Part shown: piece after piece, positions 1-9,175 of the stretch | Position numbering within the stretch: the stretch's first letter is position 1 | Layout: each line of letters begins with the position of its first letter | NCBI GenBank assembly: GCA_016209895.1 | Contig: JACQVH010000154.1 | Span: 1-38,629, forward strand | From: Candidatus Hydrogenedentota bacterium | Lineage (GTDB): Bacteria; Hydrogenedentota; Hydrogenedentia; Hydrogenedentales; SLHB01 | DNA length: 38,629 bases | Direction of reading: 5' to 3' | Program-made: the position numbers and the translations under genes | Notes under the pieces: generated by a model | Seen by the model: the letters and a program-made list of their open reading frames with translations, nothing else | Database searches by the model: none | Told to the model about the DNA's origin: nothing

Positions 1-1380
1 GCTCCCGTGCGTGGGGTCGTAGAAGCGCGGGATGAGTTTGATCAGTGTCGTTTTGCCGGCCCCGCTGAATCCCACCAGGGCAACCATCTCGCCCTTCTTG
101 ATTTCGCAGGTAATGTCCTTAAGCACCTCCGTCTTGCCGTCGTAAGAGAAAGACACGTTATCGAGTCGCAGCGCCTCGCGCAGGCGCTTGATCGGGACCG
201 CGTTGCGCATTTCCGGCACCTCCGGTTCGAGGTCAATGAACTCGAACACGCGTTCCGCGCTGGCCACGCTGGTCTGAATCATGTTGTTCACGGCGGAGAG
301 CTTCCGCACCGGGTCCAGCATCAACGCCAGTGCGGAAACCACCGCCACCAGGTCGCCGGCCATGAGTCCTCCGGACTCGAAGCGCTTGCCAGCGTAGAGG
401 ATAAACGCCACCAAGCCAACGATAATGACGAATTCCACCAGGGGTCCGACGGCGGCGTCGGCGCGCACCATGCGCAGAAGGTAGCGCCGCAGCTTGTACA
501 GCTCATTGCGCACGCGTTTGAGTTCGTACGATTCCATGGCGAACCCTTTAACGATCAGGATGCCGGAGAAGACTTCGTTGATGACCCCGGCCATGGATGC
601 TATACGTTCGAGCGACCGCCGGACATTGCGCTTGAAATGCTGGCCGATCCGAATCATCACGTAACCGATCGGCGGCAGGACACACAGCCCGACTACGGTC
701 AACACCGGATCGCGACTCAGCGCCACGCACAGAAAAAACAGGGCCTTCAACGGTTCCTGCATCAGCTTCACGAGAACCGCGGTCAGTCCTCGATTGACCA
801 TGAAGATGTCGTTGGTAAATCGCGCCAGGAGTTCGCCGGTCGGGTGTTGTTCAAAAAAACGCAACGAAAGTTTCATCACGTTGCCGAACATATGGTCGCC
901 GAGTTGAGTCGAGACACCGACGCCGATGCTTCCCGCAAAGTACTCCTGGAAGAAGCGCGCGATGCCGGCGAAGAGGCCTAGCGTCACAAAGACCGCCGCC
1001 AGCCATCGGAGCGTGCGCCCGCGGTCGGCGCGCATAGCCTGCGCCACGGATTTCAGACCATCGGCAAGTTCCTCGCGCGACCATGGAAGCATGCCACGAA
1101 GAGCGTCGGGGATTCTTTTTTCGAATTGCGCCGCCGTGTGGGCAGCACGCTCTTCCAATTGTGTCTGGTCGCCATACAGCACGTTGACGACCGCGGCGAC
1201 GCCCAAAATCATGGACGTAAACGACCCGGCCACCACCAATGAAAAGAAGAGCGACAGCGTGAGGCGCCGCTTATACCCCCAGGCATAGTGAAGCAACCGC
1301 TTATAAATCTGCCACGCCCCCGTCTTGGGCTTCGTCAAATTACGCGGGTTGTAGTTGGGATCAGCGTTGGGATCAAACAT
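1..1380 (-). CDS. ABC transporter, MsbA-like permease-ATPase (3' end beyond window)
   Basis: The minus strand is open from an ATG at 1380 to the window edge (460 codons with no stop), so the gene is cut by the window and not broken. It begins MFDPNADPNYNPRN. Hydrophobic segments of an ABC exporter domain follow, including a typical LRFFEQHPTGELLARFTND coupling region. The nucleotide-binding domain then starts (LRLDNVSFSYDGKTEVLKD), and its Walker A GFSGAGKTTL lies near residues 437-446. The order of membrane domain then ATPase in one chain is that of homodimeric type IV exporters (MsbA/LmrA, lipid or drug export). An extended region of roughly residues 75-115 between the first two membrane segments is longer than usual. 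The signature motif, Walker B and H-loop lie outside the window. The substrate cannot be told; lipid A-type lipid flipping is only the family default. Confidence 0.93.
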   Translation of the reverse strand, partial: MFDPNADPNYNPRNLTKPKTGAWQIYKRLLHYAWGYKRRLTLSLFFSLVVAGSFTSMILGVAAVVNVLYGDQTQLEERAAHTAAQFEKRIPDALRGMLPWSREELADGLKSVAQAMRADRGRTLRWLAAVFVTLGLFAGIARFFQEYFAGSIGVGVSTQLGDHMFGNVMKLSLRFFEQHPTGELLARFTNDIFMVNRGLTAVLVKLMQEPLKALFFLCVALSRDPVLTVVGLCVLPPIGYVMIRIGQHFKRNVRRSLERIASMAGVINEVFSGILIVKGFAMESYELKRVRNELYKLRRYLLRMVRADAAVGPLVEFVIIVGLVAFILYAGKRFESGGLMAGDLVAVVSALALMLDPVRKLSAVNNMIQTSVASAERVFEFIDLEPEVPEMRNAVPIKRLREALRLDNVSFSYDGKTEVLKDITCEIKKGEMVALVGFSGAGKTTLIKLIPRFYDPTHGS

Positions 1381-1434
1381 GCCATCTCGGCCTGACTTCC
1401 GTGATCATCCGCGGATGCTAACAAAGCACGCTGA

Positions 1435-1815
1435 GACGGGTCAAAGAACGCCAATGGCAGTCAAGACGCTTTCCGCCGCGCTGCGCTCGGTACCGCAATT
1501 GAACGGCATGAAGTCGCTATCGTGGAAGAACGTTCGGAGGTACTTGCGCTGGGTCACGATTACGTTCAAGAAGGTATCATCCCGGAGAAGCATGAGGATG
1601 ATGCTGTGCACATCGCCTTCGCCGTAGTGAATCATTTGGATGTAATCGTGTCCTGGAATATCGAGCACATCGTCAAAGTACGAACACGCCAGCAGATTTC
1701 TCGGTATAGTATAGGCAAAGGGTTACATGTCACTGAGATTGCTACTTTTGAGGAGGTCATAGAAGATGTCGAAGATGATGGCTCAGCTTCACCGGATTCG
1801 CGAGGCGCACCATGA
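1435..1815 (+). pseudogene. PIN-domain toxin remnant, N-terminus missing
   Basis: The frame is open after a TGA at 1432-1434. From about 1510 it reads like the C-terminal half of a VapC-type PIN protein: YVQEGIIPEKHEDDAVHIA, then VSWNIEHIVKVRT, then IATFEEVIE. These match the family pattern G-I-P-K-x-x-x-D-A-x-H-I-A, D-x-x-V-S-W-N-x-x-H-I. The N-terminal half, which carries the first catalytic Asp of the LDTN strand, is absent. Neither other frame upstream supplies it, and the divergent ABC gene starts at 1380. The first possible start is GTG 1522, which would give 97 residues. I read it as an N-truncated, inactive toxin gene. It overlaps the next small gene by 50 bases, and toxin genes of this family are often followed by a short antitoxin-like gene. 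Confidence 0.62.
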
Positions 1816-2050
1816 ACGTGTTAAGAGCGCGTCTCTCGATGAGCCGAGTCGTGGCGGCTTCCCCTCCCGTTGCGAGCATTGCGGCGAACGGTCGCCGGCA
1901 ATAACTCAAAGAGCGAACAGTCCCGCGCCCACCGACAACTGGACAATCTTGGAGATTCTGAAACTGGAGAACGGACGGGCGAGAGCCCGCGTTCAAAGCC
2001 CGCTCTGTCCGAACTGCCACAAGCGGACGTTCACCGAAATCGAAGTGTAG
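1766..2050 (+). CDS. small protein, antitoxin-like N-terminus plus CxxC...CxxC zinc-ribbon-like tail
   Basis: This 94-residue ORF has an excellent ribosome-binding site (GAGGAGGT at 1750-1757, 8 bases before ATG 1766), which makes translation plausible although it overlaps the PIN remnant. The N-terminus (MSKMMAQLHRIREAHHER) resembles short antitoxin-like proteins found just downstream of this PIN family (M-x-x-x-x-x-L-H-x-I-R-E pattern). From residue 36 it has CEHC and, about 40 residues later, CPNC, the spacing of a possible structural zinc site. It ends in TFTEIEV. I do not know a family that joins these two parts. It may be a fusion created when the antitoxin gene was rearranged, or a genuine small zinc protein. 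Function unknown. Confidence 0.5.
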   Translation: MSKMMAQLHRIREAHHERVKSASLDEPSRGGFPSRCEHCGERSPAITQRANSPAPTDNWTILEILKLENGRARARVQSPLCPNCHKRTFTEIEV

Positions 2051-2117
2051 CCGCTCACATTGACGGTAATGGACTCATAAAAACGGGAACACGGTCCACA
2101 TCCGTAAGTGGTGGAGT

Positions 2118-4082
2118 CTACGTCTCCCGTTCTTCGCGGAGGCGGGCGAGGACGCTGTAGTCTTCGAGCGTGGTGGTGTCGCCGGTGGTGTCGCGGCCGG
2201 AGGCGATGTCGCGGAGCAGGCGGCGCATGATTTTGCCGGAGCGCGTCTTCGGCAAGGCCTCGGTAAAATGAATCTGGTCGGGCTTGGCGATCGCGCCAAT
2301 CATTTTGGCCACGTGGTCGCGCAACACGTCTTTGTCGCGTTCGGCAGGAACGGTGCCGACCGGCACCGACACGAAGGCGCAAAGGCCCTGTCCCTTTATC
2401 TCGTGCGGAAAGCCGACCACCGCGGCCTCGACGACCAGCGGGTGCGACACGAGCGCGGATTCGATCTCCATCGTGCCGAGACGGTGGCCGGAGACGTTGA
2501 TCACGTCGTCAATCCGCCCGATGATCATGTAATACCCGTCGCGGTCCTTGTACGCGCCGTCGCCGGTGAAATACCAGCCGTGTTTGGAGAATTTCGACCA
2601 ATAGAACTCCTTGTAGCGCTCGTCGTCGCCGTACAGGGTCCGTAACATAGCCGGCCACGGCTCGGTAATTACTAGTAGGCCGCTATTGTCCGGTCCGACC
2701 TCGTGGCCCTCCTCGTCCACCACGGCCGCCTTCACGCCAAAGAACGGCAGACCCGCGTGGCCCGGCTTTGTGGACATCGCGCCGGGGAGGGTGGTAATCA
2801 TGATTTGACCGGTCTCCGTTTGCCACCACGTGTCTACGATCGGACAGCGTCCGCCCCCGATATTCTTGTGATACCACATCCAGGCTTCGGGATTGATGGG
2901 CTCGCCCACCGTGCCTAACAAACGGAGACTGCTGAGATCGTTCTTGGCCGGCCAACCTTCGCCCCAGCGCGCGAACGCGCGGATAGCCGTCGGCGCAGTG
3001 TAGAAAACGTTTACCCGGTATCGCTCGACGATCTGCCAGAAGCGGTCCGGCGTGGGATAGTTCGGCGCGCCCTCGTACATAACGCTGGTGGCGCCGTTGG
3101 CCAGAATGCCGTAGATGATATAGCTATGACCCGTCACCCAGCCGATGTCGGCGGTACACCAGAAGGTGTCCTCGTCCCGCAGGTCAAAAACATACTTCGA
3201 GGTGAGATACGTGGCTACCATGTAACCGCCGGTCGTGTGCAGAATGCCCTTAGGCTTGCCGGTCGAACCGGACGTGTAGAGGATGTACAGCGGGTGCTCG
3301 GCGTCCAGTTCTTCGGCGGGACAACCGTCGGAGGCGTGCTCCATCACTTCGTGCCACCAGATGTCGCGCCCGCGCACCCATTCCTTGATCGGCGTGTGCG
3401 AACGCTGGACCACAATCACGTTCGTTACACTGGGACATTTCCCCAACGCTTCGTCCACCGCGCCCTTTAGGTCCACGACTTGTCCCCGCCGGAATCCGCC
3501 GTCCGCCGTGATCACCATCTTGGCTTGCGCGTCGTTGATGCGATCAATCAACGCATTCGCGGAGAAACCGCCGAACACTACGTTATGCGTAGCGCCGATC
3601 CGGGCGCACGCCAGCATCGCGATCGGCAACTCCGGAATCATGGGCAGATAAATAGCCACACGGTCGCCTTTCTTGATGCCCAAGTTCTTCAGGGCATTGG
3701 CGAATTTGCAGACCAGCCGATGGAGCTCCAGATAGGTGAACATGCGGCGTTCGCCATAAGGTTCTCCCTCCCAAATAATCGCCGCCTTGTTCTTACGCCA
3801 CGTACTCAGATGCCGATCCAGACAGTTGTAGCAAATATTGGTGGTGCCCCCTTCGAACCATTTGAAAAACGGCGCATTATCCTTGTTCAGCACCCGCTTC
3901 CAGCGTTTGAACCAGTGCAGTTCCTTGGCAAACTTGCCCCAGAACGCGTCCGGGTCCTCGAGGGACTGCTTGTACAGCCGCTCGAATTCTTCGAAGGACT
4001 TGAGGTTGGCCAGTTTCCGAAACTCGTCGTCGGGGGTAAAGCGCCGAGTCTCTTCCAATACGTGGTCAATCGCTACGCTCAT
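2118..4082 (-). CDS. acs: acetyl-CoA synthetase (AMP-forming)
   Basis: A 654-residue cytoplasmic enzyme activates acetate to acetyl-CoA through acetyl-adenylate. The length fits the usual ~650. Motifs of the ANL adenylating superfamily are all present: [11 protein letters not shown] near residues 269-279, the acetate-pocket and adenylate motif DTWWQTETG near 417-425, WYFTGD near 503-508, [13 protein letters not shown] hinge near 522-534, and [11 protein letters not shown] at 611-621, where K617 is the catalytic lysine that Pat/CobB-type systems acetylate. I chose ATG 4082 because GGGAG lies 6 bases upstream; the open frame extends to 4211 but that extension has no family similarity. It is divergent from comM, with about 210 bases between the starts, and ends with TAG. 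Confidence 0.97.
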   Translation of the reverse strand: MSVAIDHVLEETRRFTPDDEFRKLANLKSFEEFERLYKQSLEDPDAFWGKFAKELHWFKRWKRVLNKDNAPFFKWFEGGTTNICYNCLDRHLSTWRKNKAAIIWEGEPYGERRMFTYLELHRLVCKFANALKNLGIKKGDRVAIYLPMIPELPIAMLACARIGATHNVVFGGFSANALIDRINDAQAKMVITADGGFRRGQVVDLKGAVDEALGKCPSVTNVIVVQRSHTPIKEWVRGRDIWWHEVMEHASDGCPAEELDAEHPLYILYTSGSTGKPKGILHTTGGYMVATYLTSKYVFDLRDEDTFWCTADIGWVTGHSYIIYGILANGATSVMYEGAPNYPTPDRFWQIVERYRVNVFYTAPTAIRAFARWGEGWPAKNDLSSLRLLGTVGEPINPEAWMWYHKNIGGGRCPIVDTWWQTETGQIMITTLPGAMSTKPGHAGLPFFGVKAAVVDEEGHEVGPDNSGLLVITEPWPAMLRTLYGDDERYKEFYWSKFSKHGWYFTGDGAYKDRDGYYMIIGRIDDVINVSGHRLGTMEIESALVSHPLVVEAAVVGFPHEIKGQGLCAFVSVPVGTVPAERDKDVLRDHVAKMIGAIAKPDQIHFTEALPKTRSGKIMRRLLRDIASGRDTTGDTTTLEDYSVLARLREERET

Positions 4083-4293
4083 GAATCGCTCCCTTTTCTT
4101 CTGAACACTCAATAGGTCTTTCTGGCGGCCGGTACTTGATGGCGCAGTGCTGTGAACGCAGCCCGAACAACTGCGGGGCGACATTTTCCCATGATCCGGC
4201 GTGAGAGTCAACGCACTTGATTGGCCCCTGCGCCGACACTATCATTCCCTGCAATATTGGTTGGGAAGCGGGGGTCCAGGAGCAGCGTATCGC

Positions 4294-5829
4294 ATGTTGG
4301 CCCGGGTGCAATCTTGTGCCGTTTTAGGCATTGACGGCGTCGCGCTCGCCATCGAGGTGGACAATTACCCCAGCACCAATCATTTGACGATGGTGGGACT
4401 GCCCGACCTCGCCGTCAAAGAGAGCCGTGACCGCGTCGGCGCGGCCCTGATACATTCAGGATTCCGCTTCCCACGCGGGGGCGTGGTCATAAATCTCGCG
4501 CCCGCCGACATCCGCAAAGAAGGCAGCGCTTTAGACCTGCCCATCGCCTTGGGCATGTTGGCCGCCAGCGAGCAAGTCGCCGGTATTCGCTTCGGAGATT
4601 ACGCCGCCGTAGGCGAACTGGCCCTGGACGGTTCCATCCGTCCCGTCGCCGGCGCGCTGTCCATGGCGATCGCCGCAAGAGACCAGGGCTTGCGCGGGCT
4701 GCTCGTGCCCTTCGCGAATGCGGAAGAAGCCGGAGTCGTGCCCGGCGCGGAAATTATCCCCGTGACCACATTGCACGACGCGGCGGACTTCATGAGCGGT
4801 CACGCCAATGTCTCGCCCTTCGTCACCAATACCAAAGCCATTTTCGCCCGCGCGCAGGAACAGACCCCCGACTTGACCGAAGTGAAAGGTCAGGAGCACG
4901 TGAAACGCGCGCTCACCGTGGCGGCGGCGGGCGGACACAACGTCCTCATGATCGGTCCGCCGGGCACCGGCAAGACGATGCTCGCCGCGCGGTTGCCCGG
5001 AATTCTTCCGGACATGACCTTCGAAGAAGCCCTCGAAACCACGCGAATCTACAGCGTATCGAACAGTGTGAGCGAAAAACGGTCGCTCATCGTCAGCCGA
5101 CCCTTTCGGGCGCCGCACCACACTTCGACGACCGTGTCCATCTGCGGCGGCGGCACCGGTCAGCAGCCCACGCCGGGCGAGGTCAGCCTGGCGCACAACG
5201 GCGTGTTGTTCCTCGACGAACTGCCGGAGTTCAACCGCAGCGCGCTCGAAGTCCTGCGCCAGCCGCTCGAAGAAGGCATCGTCCATATCCGCCGCGCCAT
5301 GTACTCCGTGACCTACCCGTCGCGCTTCATGCTTGTCGTCGCCATGAACCCCTGCCCTTGCGGATGTCGGACCGACCCGCGCCGGAAGTGCCGGTGCACG
5401 CCGGGCGAAGTGCAACGCTACATGAGCCGGCTCTCCGGGCCATTGTTGGACCGCATTGATATCCACGTAGACGTGCCCGCGCTCTCTTTCGAGCAACTTG
5501 CAGACCATCGGCCCAGCGGTTCGAGCAGCGTGGAAGTTCGGGCGCTGGTGCAGGCCACGCGCGACCGGCAACGCGCGCGTTACAACGGCCGATTCGCCTG
5601 CAACGCGCATCTCGATTCGAAAGCCGTACGCGAGCACTGCGCGCCGGCGGACAGCGCGAAGGTGCTTCTCGAACAGGCCATCAACCAACTCGGCTTTAGC
5701 GCCCGCGCCTACGACAAAGTCTTACGCCTCGCCCGCACCCTCGCCGACCTCGAAAACCAAGACCAAATCGCCGACCACCACGTATCCGAAGCCGTGCAAT
5801 ACCGCACCCTGGACAGGCAATTGTTTTGA
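4294..5829 (+). CDS. comM: YifB/ComM family Mg-chelatase-like AAA+ ATPase
   Basis: 511 residues, close to the ~506 of ComM, the hexameric helicase known to promote branch migration during natural transformation. An N-terminal Lon-protease-like domain (about 1-170, with TMVGLPDLAVKESRDRV) is followed by the AAA+ core. The core has Walker A GPPGTGKT at 221-228, Walker B VLFLDELPEF at 304-313, the family signature NPCPCG at 352-357 with further Cys at 358, 366 and 368, and an arginine in LLDRIDIHV near 387. The C-terminal Mg_chelatase_C region follows. Start ATG 4294 was chosen over the longer GTG 4201 frame because family similarity begins at MLARVQSCAVLGIDG and AGGAG lies 11 bases upstream. 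No other competence gene is in the window. Confidence 0.95.
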   Translation: MLARVQSCAVLGIDGVALAIEVDNYPSTNHLTMVGLPDLAVKESRDRVGAALIHSGFRFPRGGVVINLAPADIRKEGSALDLPIALGMLAASEQVAGIRFGDYAAVGELALDGSIRPVAGALSMAIAARDQGLRGLLVPFANAEEAGVVPGAEIIPVTTLHDAADFMSGHANVSPFVTNTKAIFARAQEQTPDLTEVKGQEHVKRALTVAAAGGHNVLMIGPPGTGKTMLAARLPGILPDMTFEEALETTRIYSVSNSVSEKRSLIVSRPFRAPHHTSTTVSICGGGTGQQPTPGEVSLAHNGVLFLDELPEFNRSALEVLRQPLEEGIVHIRRAMYSVTYPSRFMLVVAMNPCPCGCRTDPRRKCRCTPGEVQRYMSRLSGPLLDRIDIHVDVPALSFEQLADHRPSGSSSVEVRALVQATRDRQRARYNGRFACNAHLDSKAVREHCAPADSAKVLLEQAINQLGFSARAYDKVLRLARTLADLENQDQIADHHVSEAVQYRTLDRQLF

Positions 5830-5951
5830 ATTCCGACCAGCACTCGGTTCTGGTGTGGGGATCAGCGATGGCGTTATAATCAAATGGACGAAACGAATCG
5901 GGGAAAACGTCGTGTAAGTGCACATGTCATTCCGGGCCAAGGGCGGTAGAA

Positions 5952-6266
5952 ATGGTTTCTGAATTTGTGTTTGGGGACAAACGACAAGCGCTAGTGGAAT
6001 TGTGTCGCACCTACGCTGTACACAGGCTCGAGTCGTTCGGCTCCGCGACTAATGGTTCCTTCGATGCCCGAGAAAGCGACCTCGATTTCCTGGTCACGTT
6101 CGAGCCGTGCACGCCGGGTGAGCACTATGAGCGGTACTTCGGTCTTCTCGAGTCCCTGGAATCGCTCTTCGGCCGCACCGTAGACTTGGTCGAGGCCCAG
6201 GCGATGCGGAATCCATACTTCATCCGCCAAGTTAACGAAAGCCGAAAACTCCTCTATGCCGCATGA
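5952..6266 (+). CDS. minimal nucleotidyltransferase (MNT), orphan MntA-like antitoxin
   Basis: 104-residue MNT-fold protein. The nucleotidyltransferase signature is visible: GSATNGSFDARESDLDFL at 30-47, in which GS and the pair D43/D45 bind metal, with the third Asp in RTVDLVE (D78). In type VII toxin-antitoxin (HEPN-MNT) systems the MNT protein AMPylates or oligo-AMPylates the HEPN RNase toxin and silences it. Here the expected partner starts inside the end of this gene but stops after ten residues (next entry), so this is an orphan. A TATAAT box at 5875-5880 could be its promoter, but no good -35 is visible. The ribosome-binding site is weak. It may now be neutral or serve another partner. 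Confidence 0.87.
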   Translation: MVSEFVFGDKRQALVELCRTYAVHRLESFGSATNGSFDARESDLDFLVTFEPCTPGEHYERYFGLLESLESLFGRTVDLVEAQAMRNPYFIRQVNESRKLLYAA

Positions 6267-6288
6267 CCCGCAGAGTGTACGTCAGTGA
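6256..6288 (+). pseudogene. remnant start of a HEPN toxin gene
   Basis: An ATG at 6256 overlaps the last 11 bases of the MNT gene and reads MPHDPQSVRQ before TGA 6286-6288. MPHDP-type starts are characteristic of HEPN toxins encoded directly after MNT genes. After the stop no frame continues with HEPN sequence, and the R-x4-6-H catalytic motif is absent. The following 400 bases contain palindromic repeat debris instead of coding sequence. I infer that the body of the toxin gene was lost by deletion or replacement. The stub is short, so the identification rests on the start sequence and on position. Confidence 0.55.
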
Positions 6289-6686
6289 GTGGATTCGTTT
6301 GCGTATCTACCTTTGATCCGATCATCTGACGCCCTTACGGGCGCAATACGAACCTTACGGTTCCGCACAAGCTGGGCTGGTAGTGACGCCGTAAGGTGTT
6401 TGGTGGAATTCGAGGGCGCTCAGCCAGTCTGAAAATCCTTCTCGCACAAAGGGTTATGGCGCCGCTATGCGGCGGGGAGCGATTCCCAAAAGCAACTCGC
6501 GCGATGTGTCGTCATATGTTTTTGGAAGACGAGGCACCTGACGTCTCGGACCGGCTCTCCGAGTCGGTGCCGCAGCGCGGCAGACTTTACCTATACGGAC
6601 GAGCAAAGGAGCACTTGACTTTATGAAGGCGCTGTCGGCAATGTATACGTGCTTGGGCGTCAGTGGGTTGGGAGGGGTTCGGCGGA
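6289..6686. other. 398-base non-coding gap with short palindromes
   Basis: Between the HEPN stump and the kinase start I see no credible gene. The 76-codon frame at 6396-6626 has no recognisable content. The gap holds three short palindromes with related cores: CGCCCTTACGGGCG (6330-6343), AACCTTACGGTT (6351-6362) and CGCCGCTATGCGGCG (6460-6474). They look like decayed intergenic repeats. A larger two-part hairpin (6533-6571) and the upstream region of the kinase operon follow. TTGACT at 6615-6620 and TATACG at 6644-6649 resemble promoter boxes but are 23 bases apart, too far for a standard promoter. Confidence 0.55.
6533..6571. other. two-part hairpin upstream of the kinase operon
   Basis: An outer stem GGCACC (6533-6538) pairs with GGTGCC (6566-6571). 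An inner stem CTCGGA (6545-6550) pairs with TCCGAG (6558-6563) around a 7-base loop, with an internal bulge between the stems. It sits about 115 bases before the kinase start, so it could lie in the operon leader or be an isolated terminator or repeat. No T-run follows. Function unknown. Confidence 0.35.
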
Positions 6687-9170
6687 ATGGACAATAACAG
6701 TCAGTCAGGCGCGCCATACTCTCTGTCGGGGGGGCTTCCCGACGATACGGAATCCTTATCCGACGTGGATAAGACGCGTGCCTCGAATCCCAAAACCTCC
6801 ACGGAAAGCTCGACCATACTAACCCCGGCGACCTCCGCTTCGGACCCGATGATCGGCGCCCAGATCGAAGAATACCTGGTGTTGTCGGAACTGGGCAAGG
6901 GTGGGTTCGCACGCGTCTACCTCGTGCGCGATATCGGACTGAACCGCCAAGCCGCGCTGAAGATGCTCAAAGACCCCTTGGACCCGATGCACGCGGATTT
7001 CTTCGCCCGCGAGGCGAAAGCGATCGCGAACACGAAACACCCCGGCATCGTCACGCTCTATAAGTCTGGCATGTATCAAGGGAAAAGCTACTTTGTGCTG
7101 GAACTGCTCGAGGCCAGCGCGGAGCATTTGCTGAAGGACAGCCCGGGCGGCTTACCTCTGAAGCAGGCCCTCTCCATCGTCGCCGACGTGGCGGACGGTC
7201 TGGCGTTTGCCCATAAACGTAAAATCCTGCATCGCGACATCAAGCCCGGCAACATCCTGCTCGACGAGGAAGGCCGCGGAAAACTCACCGACTTCGGGCT
7301 GGCCCGCGTCTTGGAATCGAGCCAGGTCAGCATCTCCGGCGGCACCCCGCTGTACATGTCTCCCGAGCAGGCCCTCGGGAAATCGGCCACGCCGCTAATG
7401 GACGTCTATTCGTTGGGCGTGACCTTGTACGAACTGCTGAGCGGCCAACGGCCGGTGGACGGCACGTCGCAGGGCGAAGTCATTCGCAAGATCGTGCAGA
7501 ACGAGCGCATCCCGCTGAAAGACCGCAAACCCGAGTTGCCTCCGGTCGTCGTGGATATCGTTGAGAAGGCCATTGCCCCGAACCCCGACGACCGGTTCCA
7601 GTCGGCCAGCGAATTAGCGCGCCAACTCCGCGCCGTGCTCCGCGCCATGGAGCAGGAAACCGACCTCGCCACCATCACCATGACCAAGCCGCCGTCGGTG
7701 GTCGAGTCCATCGTGCGCCAACCCAGCCGGGTAGCCGCCATCGCCGCGGTGCTGTTTGCCGTGGTCTTCCTCGGCGTCTGGGCGGCGCGCAGCGTCACAA
7801 GACCGCTCCCACCGGCATTGGCCGGCGCGAACGATAAACTAGACCAAGGTGATTCGGCGGCGCTGCAAGAAGCCGAACGCCTGTACCGTGAATACCTGGC
7901 CGCGGAGGCGGACAATCAGGACGCACTCTATGGTCTAGCTTACGCTCTCCTGCTGCAAGGAAAGCTAGACGAGGCGAAGACCCAGTTTGCGGCGTTGCAG
8001 GATGCGAAGCGGAAGACCGAAGGCACAGCGGCGACTGCCTTTGAAGAAAAAGGTGAAGCGGCGCGCGAGGACATTGAGAAGGCCCGTGCGGCCGCGGGCA
8101 GCGCCTATCCGGATACGCTGCTCGGTAAGCTGGACCTGTTGGCGGAGAAGTACGACGAGGTGACGAAGCGATTGGAGAGCGCTAGATCCCGTGACAAGTA
8201 CAATTTTGATTGGCAGCACAATGAGTGTCTGCAGGCACTGGCACAGGCCTACTATCGTCTCAAAGACTTCGAGCGGGCAAGCGCGATCTTTGACGAACTG
8301 AAGAAGTCCGAATCCCGGTCTAGTGCTGGAATCGCGGCCGAATTTGTGCAGTTGGTAAAAGATCAAGCCGACGCGCAAAGACAAGACAAAATCATTAAGC
8401 GTGGACAAGAGCTTAGGGCCCAACTGGATCAACTCGATTTGCGCGAGCTCACCCCCGAAGAAAAGTGGCGCAGCCGACCACTGCCATTTGCGATTCTGCC
8501 GGTGGAAGTCCTCGCTGGACATGTGGCCATCGAGTCGGGGCTCGATGCCGTTCTGCCGGTATTCCTGCGCAATGCCCTCGAAGAAGAAAGTTCGATGCCG
8601 GCGGTAAACCGAGAGGACATCGAGGCCATCTTGAGTGAACAAACCTTGGCGAGTCTCGTGGGAAACAAGGACGGACAGCGATACCTCGGCAGACTCGTAA
8701 GCGCGCGGGTAATGATTCGCTGCAAATTCAACCGTTTTCAACGAAATGAATTGCTGACGACTGAGGTCGTGGACACGGAAACCACCGACATTGTCGCAAC
8801 GGTGAACGAGACAGTACCGAGGACGATCGAGTTGGACTCGTTGGTGTCGGGGATTGCTTCCAAGATTAGCGAGGCGATCCAAGACGCCTATCCGGTGCGC
8901 GGGAAACTTGCGAAGGAGGAGTCCCAACTGAAGATTGACGTGGGTTCACCAATAGGCGTGGAGGAAGGGATGCGCTTCAAAGTTTGTACGCTGCCGGACC
9001 TTCTTTACCTCGTACCCGACTACACCGTCGAGGTGAAGGGACCCGTTGGGTCAGAGGCAGCTATAGTCGAGCCACAGGGCTTTTCATTAGATGAGGTACC
9101 GGATGAAGGTTGGTACGTTACTGAATTGACGGAATCGGCCGAGGCGGCGACGAAAAGCAGCGGAGGGTGA
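6687..9170 (+). CDS. membrane Ser/Thr protein kinase with TPR and CsgG-like extracytoplasmic domain
   Basis: 827 residues. After a Ser/Thr-rich N-terminal stretch, a complete Hanks-type kinase domain spans about 63-320: glycine loop GKGGFARV (70-77), ATP lysine K92 with its partner E109, HRDIKPGN catalytic loop (182-189), DFG at 202-204, and SPEQ and DVYSLG motifs. All catalytic residues are present, so it should be active. A single membrane segment lies at about 349-366. The outer part has TPR-like helices (385-445 and roughly 510-560) and a C-terminal module (599-814, LPFAILPVEV onward) resembling the CsgG / curli-secretion fold, which is shared with the downstream lipoprotein. ATG 6687 is preceded by GGAGG. 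The stop overlaps the ribosome-binding region of the next gene. It is probably a sensor that reports envelope state to the cytoplasm; target and signal are unknown. Confidence 0.93.
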   Translation: MDNNSQSGAPYSLSGGLPDDTESLSDVDKTRASNPKTSTESSTILTPATSASDPMIGAQIEEYLVLSELGKGGFARVYLVRDIGLNRQAALKMLKDPLDPMHADFFAREAKAIANTKHPGIVTLYKSGMYQGKSYFVLELLEASAEHLLKDSPGGLPLKQALSIVADVADGLAFAHKRKILHRDIKPGNILLDEEGRGKLTDFGLARVLESSQVSISGGTPLYMSPEQALGKSATPLMDVYSLGVTLYELLSGQRPVDGTSQGEVIRKIVQNERIPLKDRKPELPPVVVDIVEKAIAPNPDDRFQSASELARQLRAVLRAMEQETDLATITMTKPPSVVESIVRQPSRVAAIAAVLFAVVFLGVWAARSVTRPLPPALAGANDKLDQGDSAALQEAERLYREYLAAEADNQDALYGLAYALLLQGKLDEAKTQFAALQDAKRKTEGTAATAFEEKGEAAREDIEKARAAAGSAYPDTLLGKLDLLAEKYDEVTKRLESARSRDKYNFDWQHNECLQALAQAYYRLKDFERASAIFDELKKSESRSSAGIAAEFVQLVKDQADAQRQDKIIKRGQELRAQLDQLDLRELTPEEKWRSRPLPFAILPVEVLAGHVAIESGLDAVLPVFLRNALEEESSMPAVNREDIEAILSEQTLASLVGNKDGQRYLGRLVSARVMIRCKFNRFQRNELLTTEVVDTETTDIVATVNETVPRTIELDSLVSGIASKISEAIQDAYPVRGKLAKEESQLKIDVGSPIGVEEGMRFKVCTLPDLLYLVPDYTVEVKGPVGSEAAIVEPQGFSLDEVPDEGWYVTELTESAEAATKSSGG

Positions 9171-9175
9171 CAACC

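Noticed and set aside
7..981. Long plus-strand open frame over the first kilobase
   Set aside because: Shadow of the minus-strand ABC exporter, which is open to the edge with correct Walker A and membrane segments.
6551..6571. Resemblance of CCGAGTCGGTGC to a tracrRNA 3' hairpin
   Set aside because: No Cas gene, array or anti-repeat nearby; the match is short and explained by a local hairpin.
6396..6626. 76-residue plus-strand frame before the kinase
   Set aside because: No ribosome-binding site, composition typical of non-coding text, crosses a hairpin.
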